Assembly: GCA_963556195.1 (NCBI GenBank) | Contig: OY744516.1 | Span: 30,232,183 to 30,296,182, forward strand | Length of the DNA: 64,000 bases | Direction: 5' to 3' | DNA from: Sepiola atlantica | Taxonomy: Eukaryota > Mollusca > Cephalopoda > Sepiida > Sepiolidae | In this document: in pieces, positions 43,466 through 54,964 of the stretch | Layout: every line of letters starts with the position of its first letter | How positions within the stretch are numbered: the first letter of the stretch is position 1 | The notes under the pieces: generated by a model | Databases searched by the model: none | What the model was told of the DNA's origin: nothing | Seen by the model: only the letters and a program-made list of their open reading frames with translations | Translations under genes and position numbers: made by a program

Positions 43466-43812
43466 GTTCTTTTAGCCCCCCCCCCTCCTCCCAGTTTTAA
43501 AAGGTGTCTACATTTTCTCAGATACATAATTTCTAGTAAATAATACTTATTTTTATTTTTTAATACTAAAATCAAACTGACAACATAAAATGGGAGAAGT
43601 TGTTTACAGTTTGCCTCACAAATATTGAGTCATCAAGTGCACTTTGCATTTGAGAATATTTTTTCTTCAACGACCTAATAAAATGAGAACTAAAACCTGC
43701 CTATTCTAAAATGAACATTATGTTGTCATGGTTGATTGACTTTAGGCAATCCAAACTTATTTGACAGAGCCGAAACCTAGCCTTCTGAGCACAGAACTCT
43801 AAGCACTTTGAA
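43466..43812 (+). repeat. family K, copy 2
   Basis: The second member of the direct repeat described at 41498-41822, starting at a C run and ending just before the U2-headed SINE. Confidence 0.85.
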
Positions 43813-43855
43813 TGGGGAGGTTAGAAGATAAATGTACTGATGAAACAGATGGCAG

Positions 43856-44259
43856 AAGGAGCACGTACAAGTGTATTGATTTACTCCTCTCCAGGAGTTA
43901 GGCACAAGACCAGTTTTTATCCTACTCCCACAAGTAAGATGTGACCCAAGGTCGGGTCGGGAAAGTGGGGTTTGAAAAGCCAGCGCCAGAGAGGTGAGCA
44001 CTCTGGCCATTTAAAAATTGCCTGGGCAGCCCCGTCAGCATTCCCCGGTAGGGGCGCCTCAGACAGTAAGCAATGAACTTACTCCTCCCCAAAGAGGGGA
44101 GGCAAAGCCTGGGAGGGTGGACCTCCTAGAACTGCACAGGACAGACCCATTGACCGGCGCAAGTCAAGCCCCGAAGGACAAGACAACACCAGTACGGGGT
44201 GCAGCATCCATCGGAACAGATACTACACTTTGATCTTAGCCAAAAGGAGCCCGTACAAG
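43856..44259 (-). mobile_element. complete U2 snRNA-headed SINE, family A, with target-site duplication
   Basis: The element lies on the - strand between 16 bp direct repeats AAGGAGC(A/C)CGTACAAG at 43856-43871 and 44244-44259, which differ at one position. Its 5' end (44213-44246 read backwards) is TTTTGGCTAAGATCAAAG and TGTAGTATCTGTTC. That is U2 snRNA nucleotides about 15-45 with a single inserted A. It includes GTAGTA (U2 33-38), which pairs with the intron branch site. The body follows: CGATGGATGCTGCACCCC, GACTTGCGCCGGTCAATGGG, CTGTCCTGTGCAGTTCTAGG, AGGTCCACCCTCCCAGGCTT, GTCTGAGGCGCCCCTACCGG, TTTAAATGGCCAGAGTGCTC and GGGTCACATCTTACTTGTGG. The tail is GTGCCTAACTCCTGGAGAGG and AGTAAATCAATACAC. 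No frame or Pol III A/B boxes are evident. snRNA-headed SINEs (SINEU) are known from crocodilians; this looks like an independent case. Mobilisation in trans by a LINE is inferred from the duplication. Confidence 0.95.
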
Positions 44260-44959
44260 AGTAGCAGAACGACTGCGGAGCTGATTATTTAGTTCATCTA
44301 GTTCTGTCTACTTTTCCATGAAGAACGTATCTGTATGTAAAATTAAAATAAAAACCACACAATCATGTTTTTATAGACATTGTAGTGGAGAGATAAACTC
44401 CTTTGATGTTGGACTGCTGGTTTCTATCGAAAGTTATGTTCTCTCGAATAATTTGTTAACTGGAGAGAATAGCTTGTTGCTATTGGAGGCACTCACTAAC
44501 TTGCATAGGATGGCGGTGCTTCATTCTTGGCCAGTCATAATCTATGGTGATATAGAAAATAAACAAATAACATGGTTTTAAAAATTATAAGTAAATAACA
44601 TGTACCTAATAAACAAATAAGCCAATAAATAAAAGATTTTTTAAAAAATATTTTAGAATACAGAAAAAAACAAGATAACAGGACCGCAGAAAAGGACATA
44701 CTGTAGAACAATCGAAAGCCAAAAATCCATTAGATTATAACAAATAGTGAATTCAGCCTCAACCCTGGAGATTAGACAGTTTGACGATCACACGTGAAAC
44801 TATGGTATAAACAAAACTTACAAAAAGATGTATGTATGAAAACGTTTTATTTACTGGTTAGCTCAGATCTTTGGTTCATCCTGTAAAACATCTACAGCAA
44901 GAACTCCCCTTCTACCACCATTGCAAAAAACTTTCCTTTCTTTCTGTGAACCTAAAACC
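44260..44959. other. unassigned AT-rich stretch
   Basis: The 87-codon + frame 44318-44581 lacks any family motif. Nothing else. Confidence 0.4.
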
Positions 44960-45205
44960 AAATGGAATTCTATAGACAGTTTCTCTACAAGAATTTCCCA
45001 TCTGTGGAACATATTCCTATGGAACTGTTTTTCTGAATACTAAAACATGATCGTCTTAAAATCCAATGTTAACATTCATCGTTTCCAATCCTCTCATGTT
45101 ATTGTTCATCATCCAACTGACAATCTCATTAACCCTTATCCTCGAGTTGCTTTTGACCTTGGTTAGTGGTAGCTCCTTAGTATAAAAAATAAGGTTTGCT
45201 CGATT
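44960..45205 (+). pseudogene. LINE family H, RT end and 3' terminus
   Basis: Pieces of F(P)-T-HLWN-LPA are readable around 45000 (the nucleotides TTCTCTACAAGAATTTCCC, CATCTGTGGAACATATTCC and ATGGAACTG). ATCCAATGTTAAC follows (the FKSNVN region). The family 3' end is GACAATCTCATTAACCCTTA, TCCTCGAGTTGCTTTTGACC and TTGGTTAGTGGTAGCTCC. Confidence 0.75.
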
Positions 45206-45227
45206 TAAAAGTTTTAAATTCATTTAA

Positions 45228-45640
45228 AGCTAGAATACCTGCCCCACTAGTGCAAAACTGTCTGAGGAAAACATTACTTGCTAGAACAGTTTTGCACCAC
45301 TTTTATATCCCCCCTTAAAAAGATTAAATGATACTAAACATTATCTGTAGAATCATTATTAAAATTTTGATCAAAATGAATTACCTGATTTTGATTCTAG
45401 AAAATGTCTAAAATTCATGGTTGGAGTTTAAAGAGGGCTTAATTGGAAATTCAGGGAATCTTAACTGGTGTCTAATGATTATGCATAAATTTAATGCAAA
45501 TCTGAAGTATTTGAATTTTCAATTGGGAGATTGTACTCATATAATTCTCCCAACAACCCTTTAAAATAAAACTGAAATTTGGGGAATATTTATTGTGTAA
45601 TACCTATTTTTAAAATTTTACAAAAATCGGGGGTATTTGA
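45228..45640 (+). repeat. family J, longest copy
   Basis: About 410 bp from AGCTAGAATACCTGCCCC to GAATATTTATTGTGTAATAC. It contains an 11 bp perfect inverted repeat TGCAAAACTGT/ACAGTTTTGCA at 45251-45261 and 45286-45296. It then shares the ATGATACTAAAC, AATGTCTAAAATT and TGGTGTCTAATGA blocks with the other J copies. No frame, no A-rich end. Probably a non-autonomous DNA element. Confidence 0.8.
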
Positions 45641-48600
45641 ATTTTCACAAAGGCCTTCTAACCCCCTTCTTTGCCCCTTCGCATAAAACTAAATTAAATG
45701 TGGGCAACATTACGACCCCTTCAACCTACCAGCTGTGTTCAAATATTCATAATGATATATTAATAGTTTAAGAGTGAATCCTGTACTTAGAAATATATAA
45801 GCATATACACAGACCTAACTTTATATCGAGAGATGCAATTTTCTTTGGTCTGTCAAGCTCGTTTGCAAAAGCATGTTAATTACTGTATACAGATTGGATG
45901 GACATATCTTAAGCATATAAGTTTTTATTTCCCCCCTTCCAACCGGTCTCGTCAGGGTTTAGGAGGTAGGACACAGCATCATTGTATGCTTCATGTACAT
46001 TTTCTGTTGGCATTCTTTTCAGTTAAATGAGTCTTGTTAAAAAAATAAAATTACATTAATGTGTTATAACTTATAACTTGTGATTTGTGTAAAATGATGC
46101 CTTGTCCAAATCTAAATTTTGATCACTAGCATATTCACCAAATTTGTTGTGGTACTAATTTTCATACATCAATTTGTCTTTGAATCTGCATAACTCTCTG
46201 TGCACCCATACAATTAAATATGTAATGGTTGTTAAATAGGACAAGTTGATATTTGCTTAACTAGTATCATGTTGTTGCATAGCTGGAGTGTCTTCAATCT
46301 CTGCAGTGAATCCACTTGTCGACAAAATCAGCTGGTAGAATTTTTGTAGACGCAGGTGGTAAAGTCGTAACCCAAGTTTCCATCTTTTCTGTCGTTTTCC
46401 CAAGAACCGCTTTCATAAACGTAAAGGAAACCTCACAAATTCAATTAGGCTTAAAAAAATCTTTGTGGTTTTATTCTTTCCCTATAGCATACACATAAAA
46501 CACCCAACCCTTTCCCCATGGAGGGGAGGCAGCAGCTATGCAAACCAACTGTTCTTTCTCTGGCATGGTAAAAAGGACCTTTCTCTTTCGATTGAACTGC
46601 CAGTTTAGCAGCTTCCTGTCTCTGATGTTACTGCAGAGACATGTAGTCCTCATGTATTAAACTTATTTTGTTTGGAATTTTTCTTTTTTGCATGTATCAA
46701 ACTAAAATCCAATCTTATTTTACTGTACCTCTGTTTTCTTTGAAAAAACATGAATAGTTCATATTAACTTAAGACTTTGTTTTGTATATATATATATGAG
46801 TTGTAAAATATATTTATGGCAAGTAAGCTACAAAAACATTTGTCTCATTCCTAGGGGAATCGGGTTCATTGCTTGGCTTTACAATTTATGGGTGCTTTTA
46901 TATCTAACTACTGCTTACTCTAGTTACAAACCAATCAATCGTTGGGTTTTATTACTCTCTTCCTACTTATTTGTTTCCACCAGCCAATGGGTGTCACTCC
47001 CTTTATTTGAATAGATATTTGGCGCTCCAAACTTTTAAGTGAGTCAAATGAACAAAAGATGATCTTACTGACACGGGAGAACTAAAATACTTTTGTCACA
47101 TCTTTTTCCGTTATCTATCGCGATCTTAGATTTATTTTTGAGTCTAATTTTAGCACTATCCTGGGCTTTGGTTTTTATTTAGGTGCATTACTTTTTAATT
47201 AAACTTTATTAGTTATCCCAAAGTAAGGTTTATTCTGTGTCTACAGTTAGTTGCTATTTCGCTTCTATAATTTAGTAACGTTTTCAAATATTTGAAATGA
47301 AAAATTTCTAGTTTCTCACTCAAACATAATCTACACGACTCGTTTAAATATGTGTATATCCTGGCTCATAATATTTTTAATTAGATTAAACGACTGTTTG
47401 CTTTATTTGATCCCAGTAATGGTTTGATAATGATATACTTACTTTTGAGTCTATTGAATGTGCTTTTGTGATTAGATCTCATTCTTGGACGGTTTCTTAT
47501 GTCGTATTCGGATTTGCATGTCTATATTGTGGCTAGATAAATGATGCCTTTAGTCAAGCAGTTATTTAGTAAAGGGCAATGTGCTCAAATGATGCAGGTT
47601 TCTTTTTTCACCATTATAAATTTTTTTTAAATTTTTGTTTTTCTTTTTATTACTCATTTAATATTTTGTTCTTGTAAACTTTAATGGTGATTTCTAAATT
47701 TTCACAGTAACTGTTCAACAGTTTTAAACAATAATTTTATATAAGGGATTAATTACAGGAAAATGTTTTATAAGATTCAGGAATTTCTTACCAAGTTTAG
47801 TTTTTAGCATCTAGTTAAATGGCGGGGTGAACTAAATAATATTTCTCTTTTTTTTTATTTCTATTATTATTGGTATCTTGTTACTAATATTTGATTTCAA
47901 TATTATACCTACTGTTTTTTTAGAGTTGTCTTATAAATGTTATTTAAATTCTTAAATACCCTTTTTGTTACCGGAGTTATGCTTTACGACTGATATTTAT
48001 TTAGAATTTGTATAAGCCGATTTCACCACCGAAAAATTCAGTCTCCAATATGTAGATCTTAGTATCCAAAGAATTCAAATCTCTTGGAAGCTGCAGATTA
48101 GTGTTAGGGTAGTACTGCTATAACTAGAAATAAGGAAGAGGGGAATTAGGAGCTCTTTTTGTGGGTGTTTCTTGTGGATGGCATATTTTTTTTTTTAGCT
48201 TGCATTATATTAATGTTAAATATTTTTTTCTGTCTTAATGTATAAATGACTAAAAGCTTTTTTGATTAAAGATATATATATATATATATCTTTATCTCAA
48301 ATATCATGTCCAATGACAGTTAACATTTGAAACGTGTCTACACATTTTCTTGTAAAGACATACACAGCAAGTCTTATGTTGATGGAATTTAAGTCAACGA
48401 TTATTCAAGAATCTTTAACACATCACGGGGCTTGGTCATGTGACTGTCTTTTCAGGATTTCTATCCGAAGGTGAACTTCGAAATTATATCTTTGAAGAAT
48501 TCTTGTAGCTTTGATTAACAATGAAGATACAATTGCACTCTTTTAATGAACAAAATAGTTCCATTATTCACATGTTTTCCTCATCTTGGCTGCTTCCATT

Positions 48601-48977
48601 TTCAAAGTTTAAGCCGTTGTACTATCCGGATTTTTTTCAGGTGTCATAGTTGGTAATCTTATTGGAATTAAATAAAATGATGTAGAATGTCATATTTCCA
48701 TCTTATAAATGCCTGGCACGAATGCAGAATCCACAATATTATTGTACTACGTTTTAATCAATGAAATATACTTATCCAAGTACTTTGGTACTGTATTTCA
48801 AAATATATATGGTTCTCCAAGAGCAGAAATTTCTGAACAAACTACAACTAGATAGATATATGTAGATAAACATCCGTAGGCAGCTGTTTCGCCATACCAC
48901 TGCTCTTGTGATGATACATTCAAAAACCAACCATTTGGACAGTAGTCAGATATCTTAGCAATGAAAGGAAGGAAAAT
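45641..48977. other. large unassigned AT-rich stretch
   Basis: 3.3 kb without a recognisable gene or repeat, other than a TA palindrome AAAGATATATATATATATAT with CTTT at 48270-48293. A short block at 48690-48760 shares GCCTGGCACGAATGCAGAAT with wording at 34160 (GTCTGGCACGAACATGGACT), perhaps a small old repeat. Confidence 0.4.

Positions 48978-49032
<55 letters not shown>
48978..49032. repeat. (TA)n microsatellite
   Basis: About 27 TA units. A second shorter run is at 49104-49132, on the other side of a CCTCTTCAGGGAG motif. Confidence 0.95.
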
Positions 49033-49035
<3 letters not shown>

Positions 49036-49140
49036 AAAATTAAAATAAACATAGTTTGAGTATCCGACAATTGTTTCAGAACCTCTTCGGTTCCTCTTCA
49101 GGGAGATATATATATATATATATATATATATAATGAAGAG
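49033..49140. repeat. CTTCAG-type repeat between TA tracts
   Basis: TATCCGACAATTGTTTCAGA and ACCTCTTCGGTTCCTCTTCA, flanked by TA tracts on both sides. The composite (TA)n + CGACAATTGTTTC + CTTCAGG recurs with variations elsewhere in the window. Confidence 0.55.
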
Positions 49141-49317
49141 CAATACTTTATGCCAAGAGTTTCACCGACAAGTGAAGAGCAAATGTAGTTGCACATCTAT
49201 TATTATACTAAAGCTGCATTATTCAATGTGTTTCCCTCTGGCTTTTTTCCTATATATTTTAATCACAGAAAATATTTGGTAAAATATTCCTCAGTTTTGC
49301 GATTGAGTTTTTTGGAG

Positions 49318-49349
<32 letters not shown>

Positions 49350-49574
49350 TGATTTTAATTGTTCTAATTAGCCGTAATTGGCAATTTACTCATCAAGTGA
49401 CCCATCTCTTACTTTCTGTTGACAATTTTCACCCTCTTACTGTATGTTTGATCCCCCCCCCCTTATACGTCTCTACCATTCTTGCTTCACACATACACAC
49501 ACTTATTATTAACAGTTAAAGATAATAAGGAAAGAAAAAAAGATTGAAATAATTTTTTTTATTTTTCTTAGGTG
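49141..49574. other. unassigned, with a 27-base A run
   Basis: A run at 49319-49345; otherwise nothing. Confidence 0.4.
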
Positions 49575-49935
49575 TTAATCCCAAGCTATGGCGGGGTTTG
49601 CAATGATGGATTTTTTTCTCCACTGGACACGCTCCGAGGCTTGGTCCGAGTGAAGGCCGGTTTTACAGATATCTTTGTGCAGGGTGTCTGCCCATCTCAT
49701 CGGCCTGTCTCTCGGTTGTTTTCCGACAGGTTTTGTGACGATGTCGTTGTTAGCCCTCAGCACATGTTCAAACCATTTGGGTCTCTATTCCCTCATCTTG
49801 CCCTCAATCAGTGCAGTAACTTAGCGCTTTCGGATATCCTCGTTGTAGACTTAGTCGAGCAGTGTAATTCCAGACATCCAGCAGAGTATTTTGGTTTCCA
49901 AGACGGTGAATCTTCGCTCTGCCTTCCTTGGTGTT
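49575..49935 (-). pseudogene. LINE RT C-terminus, RTE-like
   Basis: On the - strand: LDVWNYTARLSLQRGYPKAL in one frame. A continuing frame reads MLRANNDIVTKPVGKQPRDR, PMRWADTLHKDICKTGLHSD and QASERVQWRKKSI. The pattern HVLR---D-I-------G-RPRGRP-KRW-D-I--D-------A-DR--WR is the C-terminus of RTE-like and related LINE ORF2 proteins. The last 60 codons are nearly intact. It lacks polymerase and endonuclease domains. Confidence 0.85.
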
Positions 49936-50434
49936 GGTAAGCGCTCAGAGCTGTATAAAGTGACGGGTCTCGCAGCAGTCTATTAGATCTTTGATTTTAG
50001 ACAGTCACTGATCTTGCAGAATTGGAATAGTTTATTATAAACAAAATGAATATCACCATCAGAAGTAATACTATTTAACCAGTAGTTAAATAGATATGAT
50101 AATCTTGGATTTTAACTTAATTTTTATTTAACTGGCTTTGCAAACTCTTTTCCTAATACAAATGATCTTAGCCTGAGCTAAATCTGTGACCCAATGGATC
50201 ACATTTTTTTTGTTATAATATATATATATATGATAAACACAATCGTACCTAATTTCAAGCAACTGTTAATTACTGTAAACCATGTTGCTTAATATTCTGC
50301 AGTTTTACTTTGCATTTATAAGACTATCATGACTGGCCAAGTGGTGGGGGGTTATGGACAACAAACTAGAAGAGTTAAAATGAGTATGTAATATCTTGCT
50401 TTTAACACTTCTATTTATCTCTATCTCCCTCTTT
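49936..50434. other. unassigned
   Basis: Short (TA)n at 50217-50231; nothing else. Confidence 0.4.
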
Positions 50435-50512
50435 ACCTCCTCCTTCTCTATTCACTAGGATTTACTTTCCTCTGACTAAAACAGATACTACACTTATCCT
50501 AGTCGAAAGGCC
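50435..50512 (-). mobile_element. short U2-headed fragment
   Basis: On the - strand: TTGGCCTTTCGACTAGGATA and AGTGTAGTATCTGTTTTAGT. This matches U2 from about nucleotide 10 to 44 with a few changes, further 5' than in the complete A copy. The head then runs into about 50 bp ending GAGGAGGTAAA, a word like the A/B tails. Head and tail may be joined with nearly all of the body missing. Confidence 0.75.
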
Positions 50513-50814
50513 AAGAAAATTTATTTGAATTAGTTTCAGAGAGAAAGTCAATGGAAAAAAAAAATCGCCCTAAATGTTGCCCCCCCACTCCCCTCCCGAA
50601 CTAATGTTCTGATGACCCCCCCCCCCCACCCATCCACTAAATTAATGAATGTTACAAAAAAGAAAAGTGTCTATTTTTAAACAATGCTGAAAAAATATAT
50701 CCGCATTATGGTTTGGTTTGTAGTGTAGTTTCTGACTTTTACCTGGATGCGCGTGTGCAAAAAAAAACCCCACAAAAACAAATATTAAGACCTCAAGAAT
50801 GACTTTAAGAAAAG

Positions 50815-50851
<37 letters not shown>

Positions 50852-51023
50852 CCTGAAAAAATATCATACTGGTTGTGGTAGAGGCAACTGGTCTAATGAA
50901 AGAAAAAAAAAGAAAGAAAAAAAAAAATCTAATAAAGTACTTAGATACAATCACTGGAAGACTAAACTGTAAGGAAGTACAGATAGCAGCCCTTAAAGGG
51001 GACCACATCTATTAAGATAGCCC
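50513..51023. other. unassigned, with C and A runs
   Basis: C runs near 50581 and 50617-50627 and an A run at 50817-50845. Confidence 0.45.
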
Positions 51024-51175
51024 TTGGATATAAATTTAACTCATAGAGAAATCCAAGTGTTAGCCCTAAGAGAGGGGCCCCTTGATCTCTTAAAACCAAC
51101 TGAACTAAAATAATTAAAAAAAAGTGAGAAACAAAATATAAGTTTTATTCAGTGTATAATGCCGTTTTTCTACAT
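51024..51175 (+). repeat. family M, copy 1
   Basis: It shares AGTGTTAGCCC, GGG-CC-CCTTGAT, and GAACTAAA...AAGTGA-AAACAAA with 52368-52505, in the same order. Confidence 0.55.
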
Positions 51176-51884
51176 AACTTGCCTACTTTGACAAATGTGT
51201 GAAATCTTTTCAATGAATATGATCTAAAGAATAATCATAGCTTTGTAGTTCAACTAATGAAAGGGATAATTATTCGCCTTTCATGAACTAACTGTGCATG
51301 CACTTGTGACCAGATCAAACTTTGATAACAAAATTAAAAAAAAATACAAAAAACGTTGCTGTGGTTAAGCTGTTAGTAAAAATAAATGACCTCCTAAAAC
51401 TGGTTTATCCTTCAACTTTTATAACCACGTGGTAGTGTTTTTAGTTTTTATTTTCTCTCGAATATTTGAGTCTCATGTGACTGAGTAGGTTTATGTGCGA
51501 CCTTGCCGACACAGCTAAAAATATAAGCTAATCTCTTACTATGTACTAATCTGTTTTAGTATATGAACATGAGGAAAATGAACGGAGGCGATTTGACAAG
51601 ATGAATTTTCTAAAATCACCATCGCAAAAGTTGATTTTGGGTTTGACATCTGGAATTGGTAAGCTATCTCGTAGCTATTAGACATTGGCTTTTTGAGTTT
51701 TGGATTTTTGTGAGACTTGATTAGAAATACTTTCTACCCCACCCACATATAGATAGCTAGAAATATAGTTTTTGCTGTCTAAAAAAATATTGCATTGTGT
51801 TTTCAATGGAATTACAAGAACATTAAAATCATAATTCTATTCTCAGCTTTCATTTAACTCTATTTCTACATTGGACACACATAC

Positions 51885-51940
<56 letters not shown>

Positions 51941-52367
51941 TATATAATTAGAACTTGAATGCCTACTAGACACCATCCTCGGGTGTCTTCGGTCTCTCTG
52001 AAAAAAGGTTTGTCAAGACAACCTGACATGAGGATACTTCACCCTACAAGTAAACCCTGACCAAATATTCAAAATAACATGGTATTCGAAGCCCAAATAA
52101 GATCTCTTCTGTATAGCTACCCCATACTAACTTATGAGAAATGGTGTACCTTCTCAGGTGATGTTACCTCTAGTAAAAGCACTAAACTGGATACTCCACC
52201 AGACTAGATGAATTCTTGTCCTGGAATCCGGTAAAACTAAGACCACAAAGATATACTATAACATAATTAACTGCTCAATTGGGGAGAGGAAAATGGATGT
52301 TTTTAACTTTACGAGCTCAACGTTTGAGAGGTAGAGGAGAACTTTAATGAACTCAAATATCTATGTA
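51176..52367. other. unassigned, with a TA tract and a CTTCGG-type motif
   Basis: (TA)n with ATACATATATAT interruptions at 51882-51946. It is followed by GACACCATCCTCGGGTGTCT and TCGGTCTCTCT (about 51968-51998), another member of the TA + CTTC(A/G)G motif group. The remainder is unrecognised. Confidence 0.45.
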
Positions 52368-52505
52368 TCTCATATAGAGATCAAGTGTTAGCCCCAGGAA
52401 GGGACCTCCTTGATTTCTGAGAACTTCGATTGAAGTAAAGTGAAACAAATGTGATATTATAAAAAAATGACACATAATATATCTTATATACTTTATGTAA
52501 TGTTA
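52368..52505 (+). repeat. family M, copy 2
   Basis: The second member of the pair described at 51024-51175, ending at foldback element 5. Confidence 0.55.
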
Positions 52506-52507
52506 TA

Positions 52508-52675
52508 TAATTTGCCAAAATAAACTGAGTAATAGTAAAGTGTTTATAATGCAAGGTGATCATACAATACCATTATATAATATACCTTATATAATGATAT
52601 CTTATAAGATATCATCTTGTATGATCTCTTTATATTATGTTACTATTACAAGTTTATTTTAACAAATTAGTTTTC
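52508..52675. mobile_element. foldback element 5
   Basis: The left arm ATAATTTGCCAAAATAAACT...GTAATAGTAA...GATCATACAA pairs with the right arm TTGTATGATC...TTACTATTAC-AGTTTATTTTAACAAATTA over about 70 bp with a dozen differences. The centre is AT-rich and itself palindromic (TATCTTATAAGATA). Confidence 0.8.
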
Positions 52676-54256
52676 AACACCAACAATTATATCCCAAATG
52701 GTTACTTCCTCAATTGGCTTGCTGATTTTGACGTTTTTCTTTCTTGGTAACACTGCCATCTTATTTTATCTGGTCAAATATACTGTTAATTTTCTCTAAA
52801 GAAGTGATGTAACTCTAATTTTTGTTATTCATGGGTGATAGACATTCGAAAGTGATTTAGAAGCCTTTAAACTGAAAGGTTAAATCAAATGGAATGCATT
52901 TCAGTTTCTTTGTAAATAATTCGGCCATTGATATTTTCCTGATAGTTACCAAAGATTTAATTACTTTGGTCCTTCCAAATGTAGAAGGAATTTGAAAGCA
53001 TTTAAAATGTTCGTTAAAGACATTTTGGGCTTTAACAGATTTAAAGTTTTGGAAGCTATTTACATCAAATAATTTTATAAATAGATAGTAAGATTCTTAC
53101 TTTAACAAAATTATAGCTTTAAAACTATGCTGTGATAATTAAATTAAAATTAAAAAAAAATATATCTGAAAAATAAAATAGGCATAGTTTAAAAAAAAAT
53201 CTAAAAAAATATAAACTAAAGATTCCCAGGCAACGGCGGATCGGGACAGCTAGAATATATTAATGAAGTTGTACTGTGAGATGGTGATTGCTGGTTCAGT
53301 CTGCTATAAAAATTAGAAAAAAAATATCGCTGATTCATTTTATTAGTGTGACCTGAGTAAAGTTGTAAGTGTAGTTAAAACCCGACACCTGGTAAATAAG
53401 ATGGTTAATAATCACATTATCAAAAAAGAGGTTTCTAACATATTACACCAAGTTGGATTAAATTTATAATTCAAGAGAATAACATTAAGGTAGGTTTTTG
53501 AAGAATATAAAAATGAAAATGTTTATTCCCACTCCATGCTACCATACTTAAACAATTTCAAATATAACTGCATGTTTATTCCATTTGTTTACCTCCCCCC
53601 TTGATGTTCATGAGTCGAGCAGTTAATGTGTTGCCATAACATTTTTCTTTTCTTTCTTTGCATGTTTTTGTTTTTACCTAATTCCCTACATATGACATCT
53701 TAATACACTCCCCCTCCACCTTCAATTATACTTTTATTTCTTTCTCTCCACGTCTTTCTATTGCCTTTTCGAATTTGTTATTTCAGATTTTAAACTTGTT
53801 CTGACGAAGTCTTTGGGTTTATAAAGACAAAATCTAAGCTATCCACACGGGTTAATGTGATTATTTTGTGTTTATTTACTTTTTGTATTTGTCCTCTACA
53901 TTTCATCGGATTTTATATATCTTACATATAAAATTATCTTGTCAGATTTTCAAAGTAAGACTCGAATGTCATTTAAGCTGACAAAATCAAACTTTGCTTT
54001 TTACCAGCCAATTTTTATTTGCTATGGTATATGCTATTGGCAATATAATATGTTTCAAAATTTATTTGGTCCAGCTCAGACAATTGCTAATATGAAACAT
54101 TTTTAAATAATCACCTAAAAAAAAAAAAAGTAAAATCATTACGGGGGATGACTTGTTATAAATTGAATATAATAGTTGTCTACTTTAAGTTTTAAAATGT
54201 GCAAACAAATAAGAACTAAAATGACATTACTGCATCCTGGGCAACACTGGGTAGGT
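52676..54256. other. unassigned AT-rich stretch
   Basis: TTCCCAGGCAACGGCGGATC (about 53223) resembles the CCCGGGCAACGCCGGGTA word found in many invertebrate repeats. Otherwise nothing. Confidence 0.35.
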
Positions 54257-54418
54257 ACAGCTAATATATTCACATATTTGTCATACCAATGGTTTCATGT
54301 ATCTGAACTGATCGATGACCTAACAACTTTGCTTTTGAATTGTAGCTTAGTTGGTACATCAAGTGTCGAGGTACAAAACCATTGGCATGACATAATATGT
54401 GAATATCTTAATGTGAGG
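54257..54418. mobile_element. foldback element 6 (short arms)
   Basis: AATATATTCACATATTTGTC and ATACCAATGGTTT on the left pair with AAACCATTGGCATGACATAA and TATGTGAATAT on the right (about 33 bp, few mismatches, 80 bp spacer). The spacer contains GTAGCTTAGTTGGTA, a perfect box A-like word, but no box B. Confidence 0.65.
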
Positions 54419-54964
54419 CTCTTACCCCACAATTGAGCACTCTGGTCAATTTTTATTCCGAAAAAATAAACTGTCGAAAGAGACAGCATAAAAAACACGT
54501 CATGTAGAGATAGCGTTAATGTAGATGTTGTGGCATAATTGGCAATCTCTTGCCACATTGACATCTCGATCCATTTAGTCTGTTGTATTCTCATTACAGA
54601 TGTGTAAAATCACATGGTTTCCAAAGACTTTACTTTCATGTCATCTGAAAATATTCATTTTCAATATGCTTTAAAATGCAACCTGCATAACGTGATATTA
54701 GCTTATTAATTGTAATTTATCTGTTGTGGACAAAGATTAATTACATTTTTGGAGTGTTGTGTTGAGACACTGCTTCTTATGGTATCTCTGAGAGGGGAGG
54801 GCATGAAAGCTTTCATGACATCCATTTGCTTCCAAGTTATATGCTACCAGCTTAACTGGGCTACATAGACCAGAATTTAATTATTGGTACCATCCCCCAA
54901 AGCATTTACTTCACTTGTTATCTTACCCAGAACACGATCTGGGGGAAAATACTGTAAGTATTGT
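54419..54964. other. unassigned
   Basis: Nothing recognised. Confidence 0.35.

Noticed and set aside
43985..44140. U2 3' stem-loop in the SINE body (GTGCAGTTCTAGGAGGTCCA resembling the U2 3' region)
   Set aside because: The resemblance (GCAGT ... GG ... CACCCT) is short and the order of words is altered; not enough to claim more U2 sequence.
44213..44246. A true U2 snRNA gene on the - strand
   Set aside because: Only about 31 nucleotides of U2 are present; the Sm site and 3' stem-loops are absent, and the element is bounded by a target-site duplication.
49572..49940. 122-codon + strand frame
   Set aside because: Antisense shadow of the LINE RT C-terminus on the - strand.
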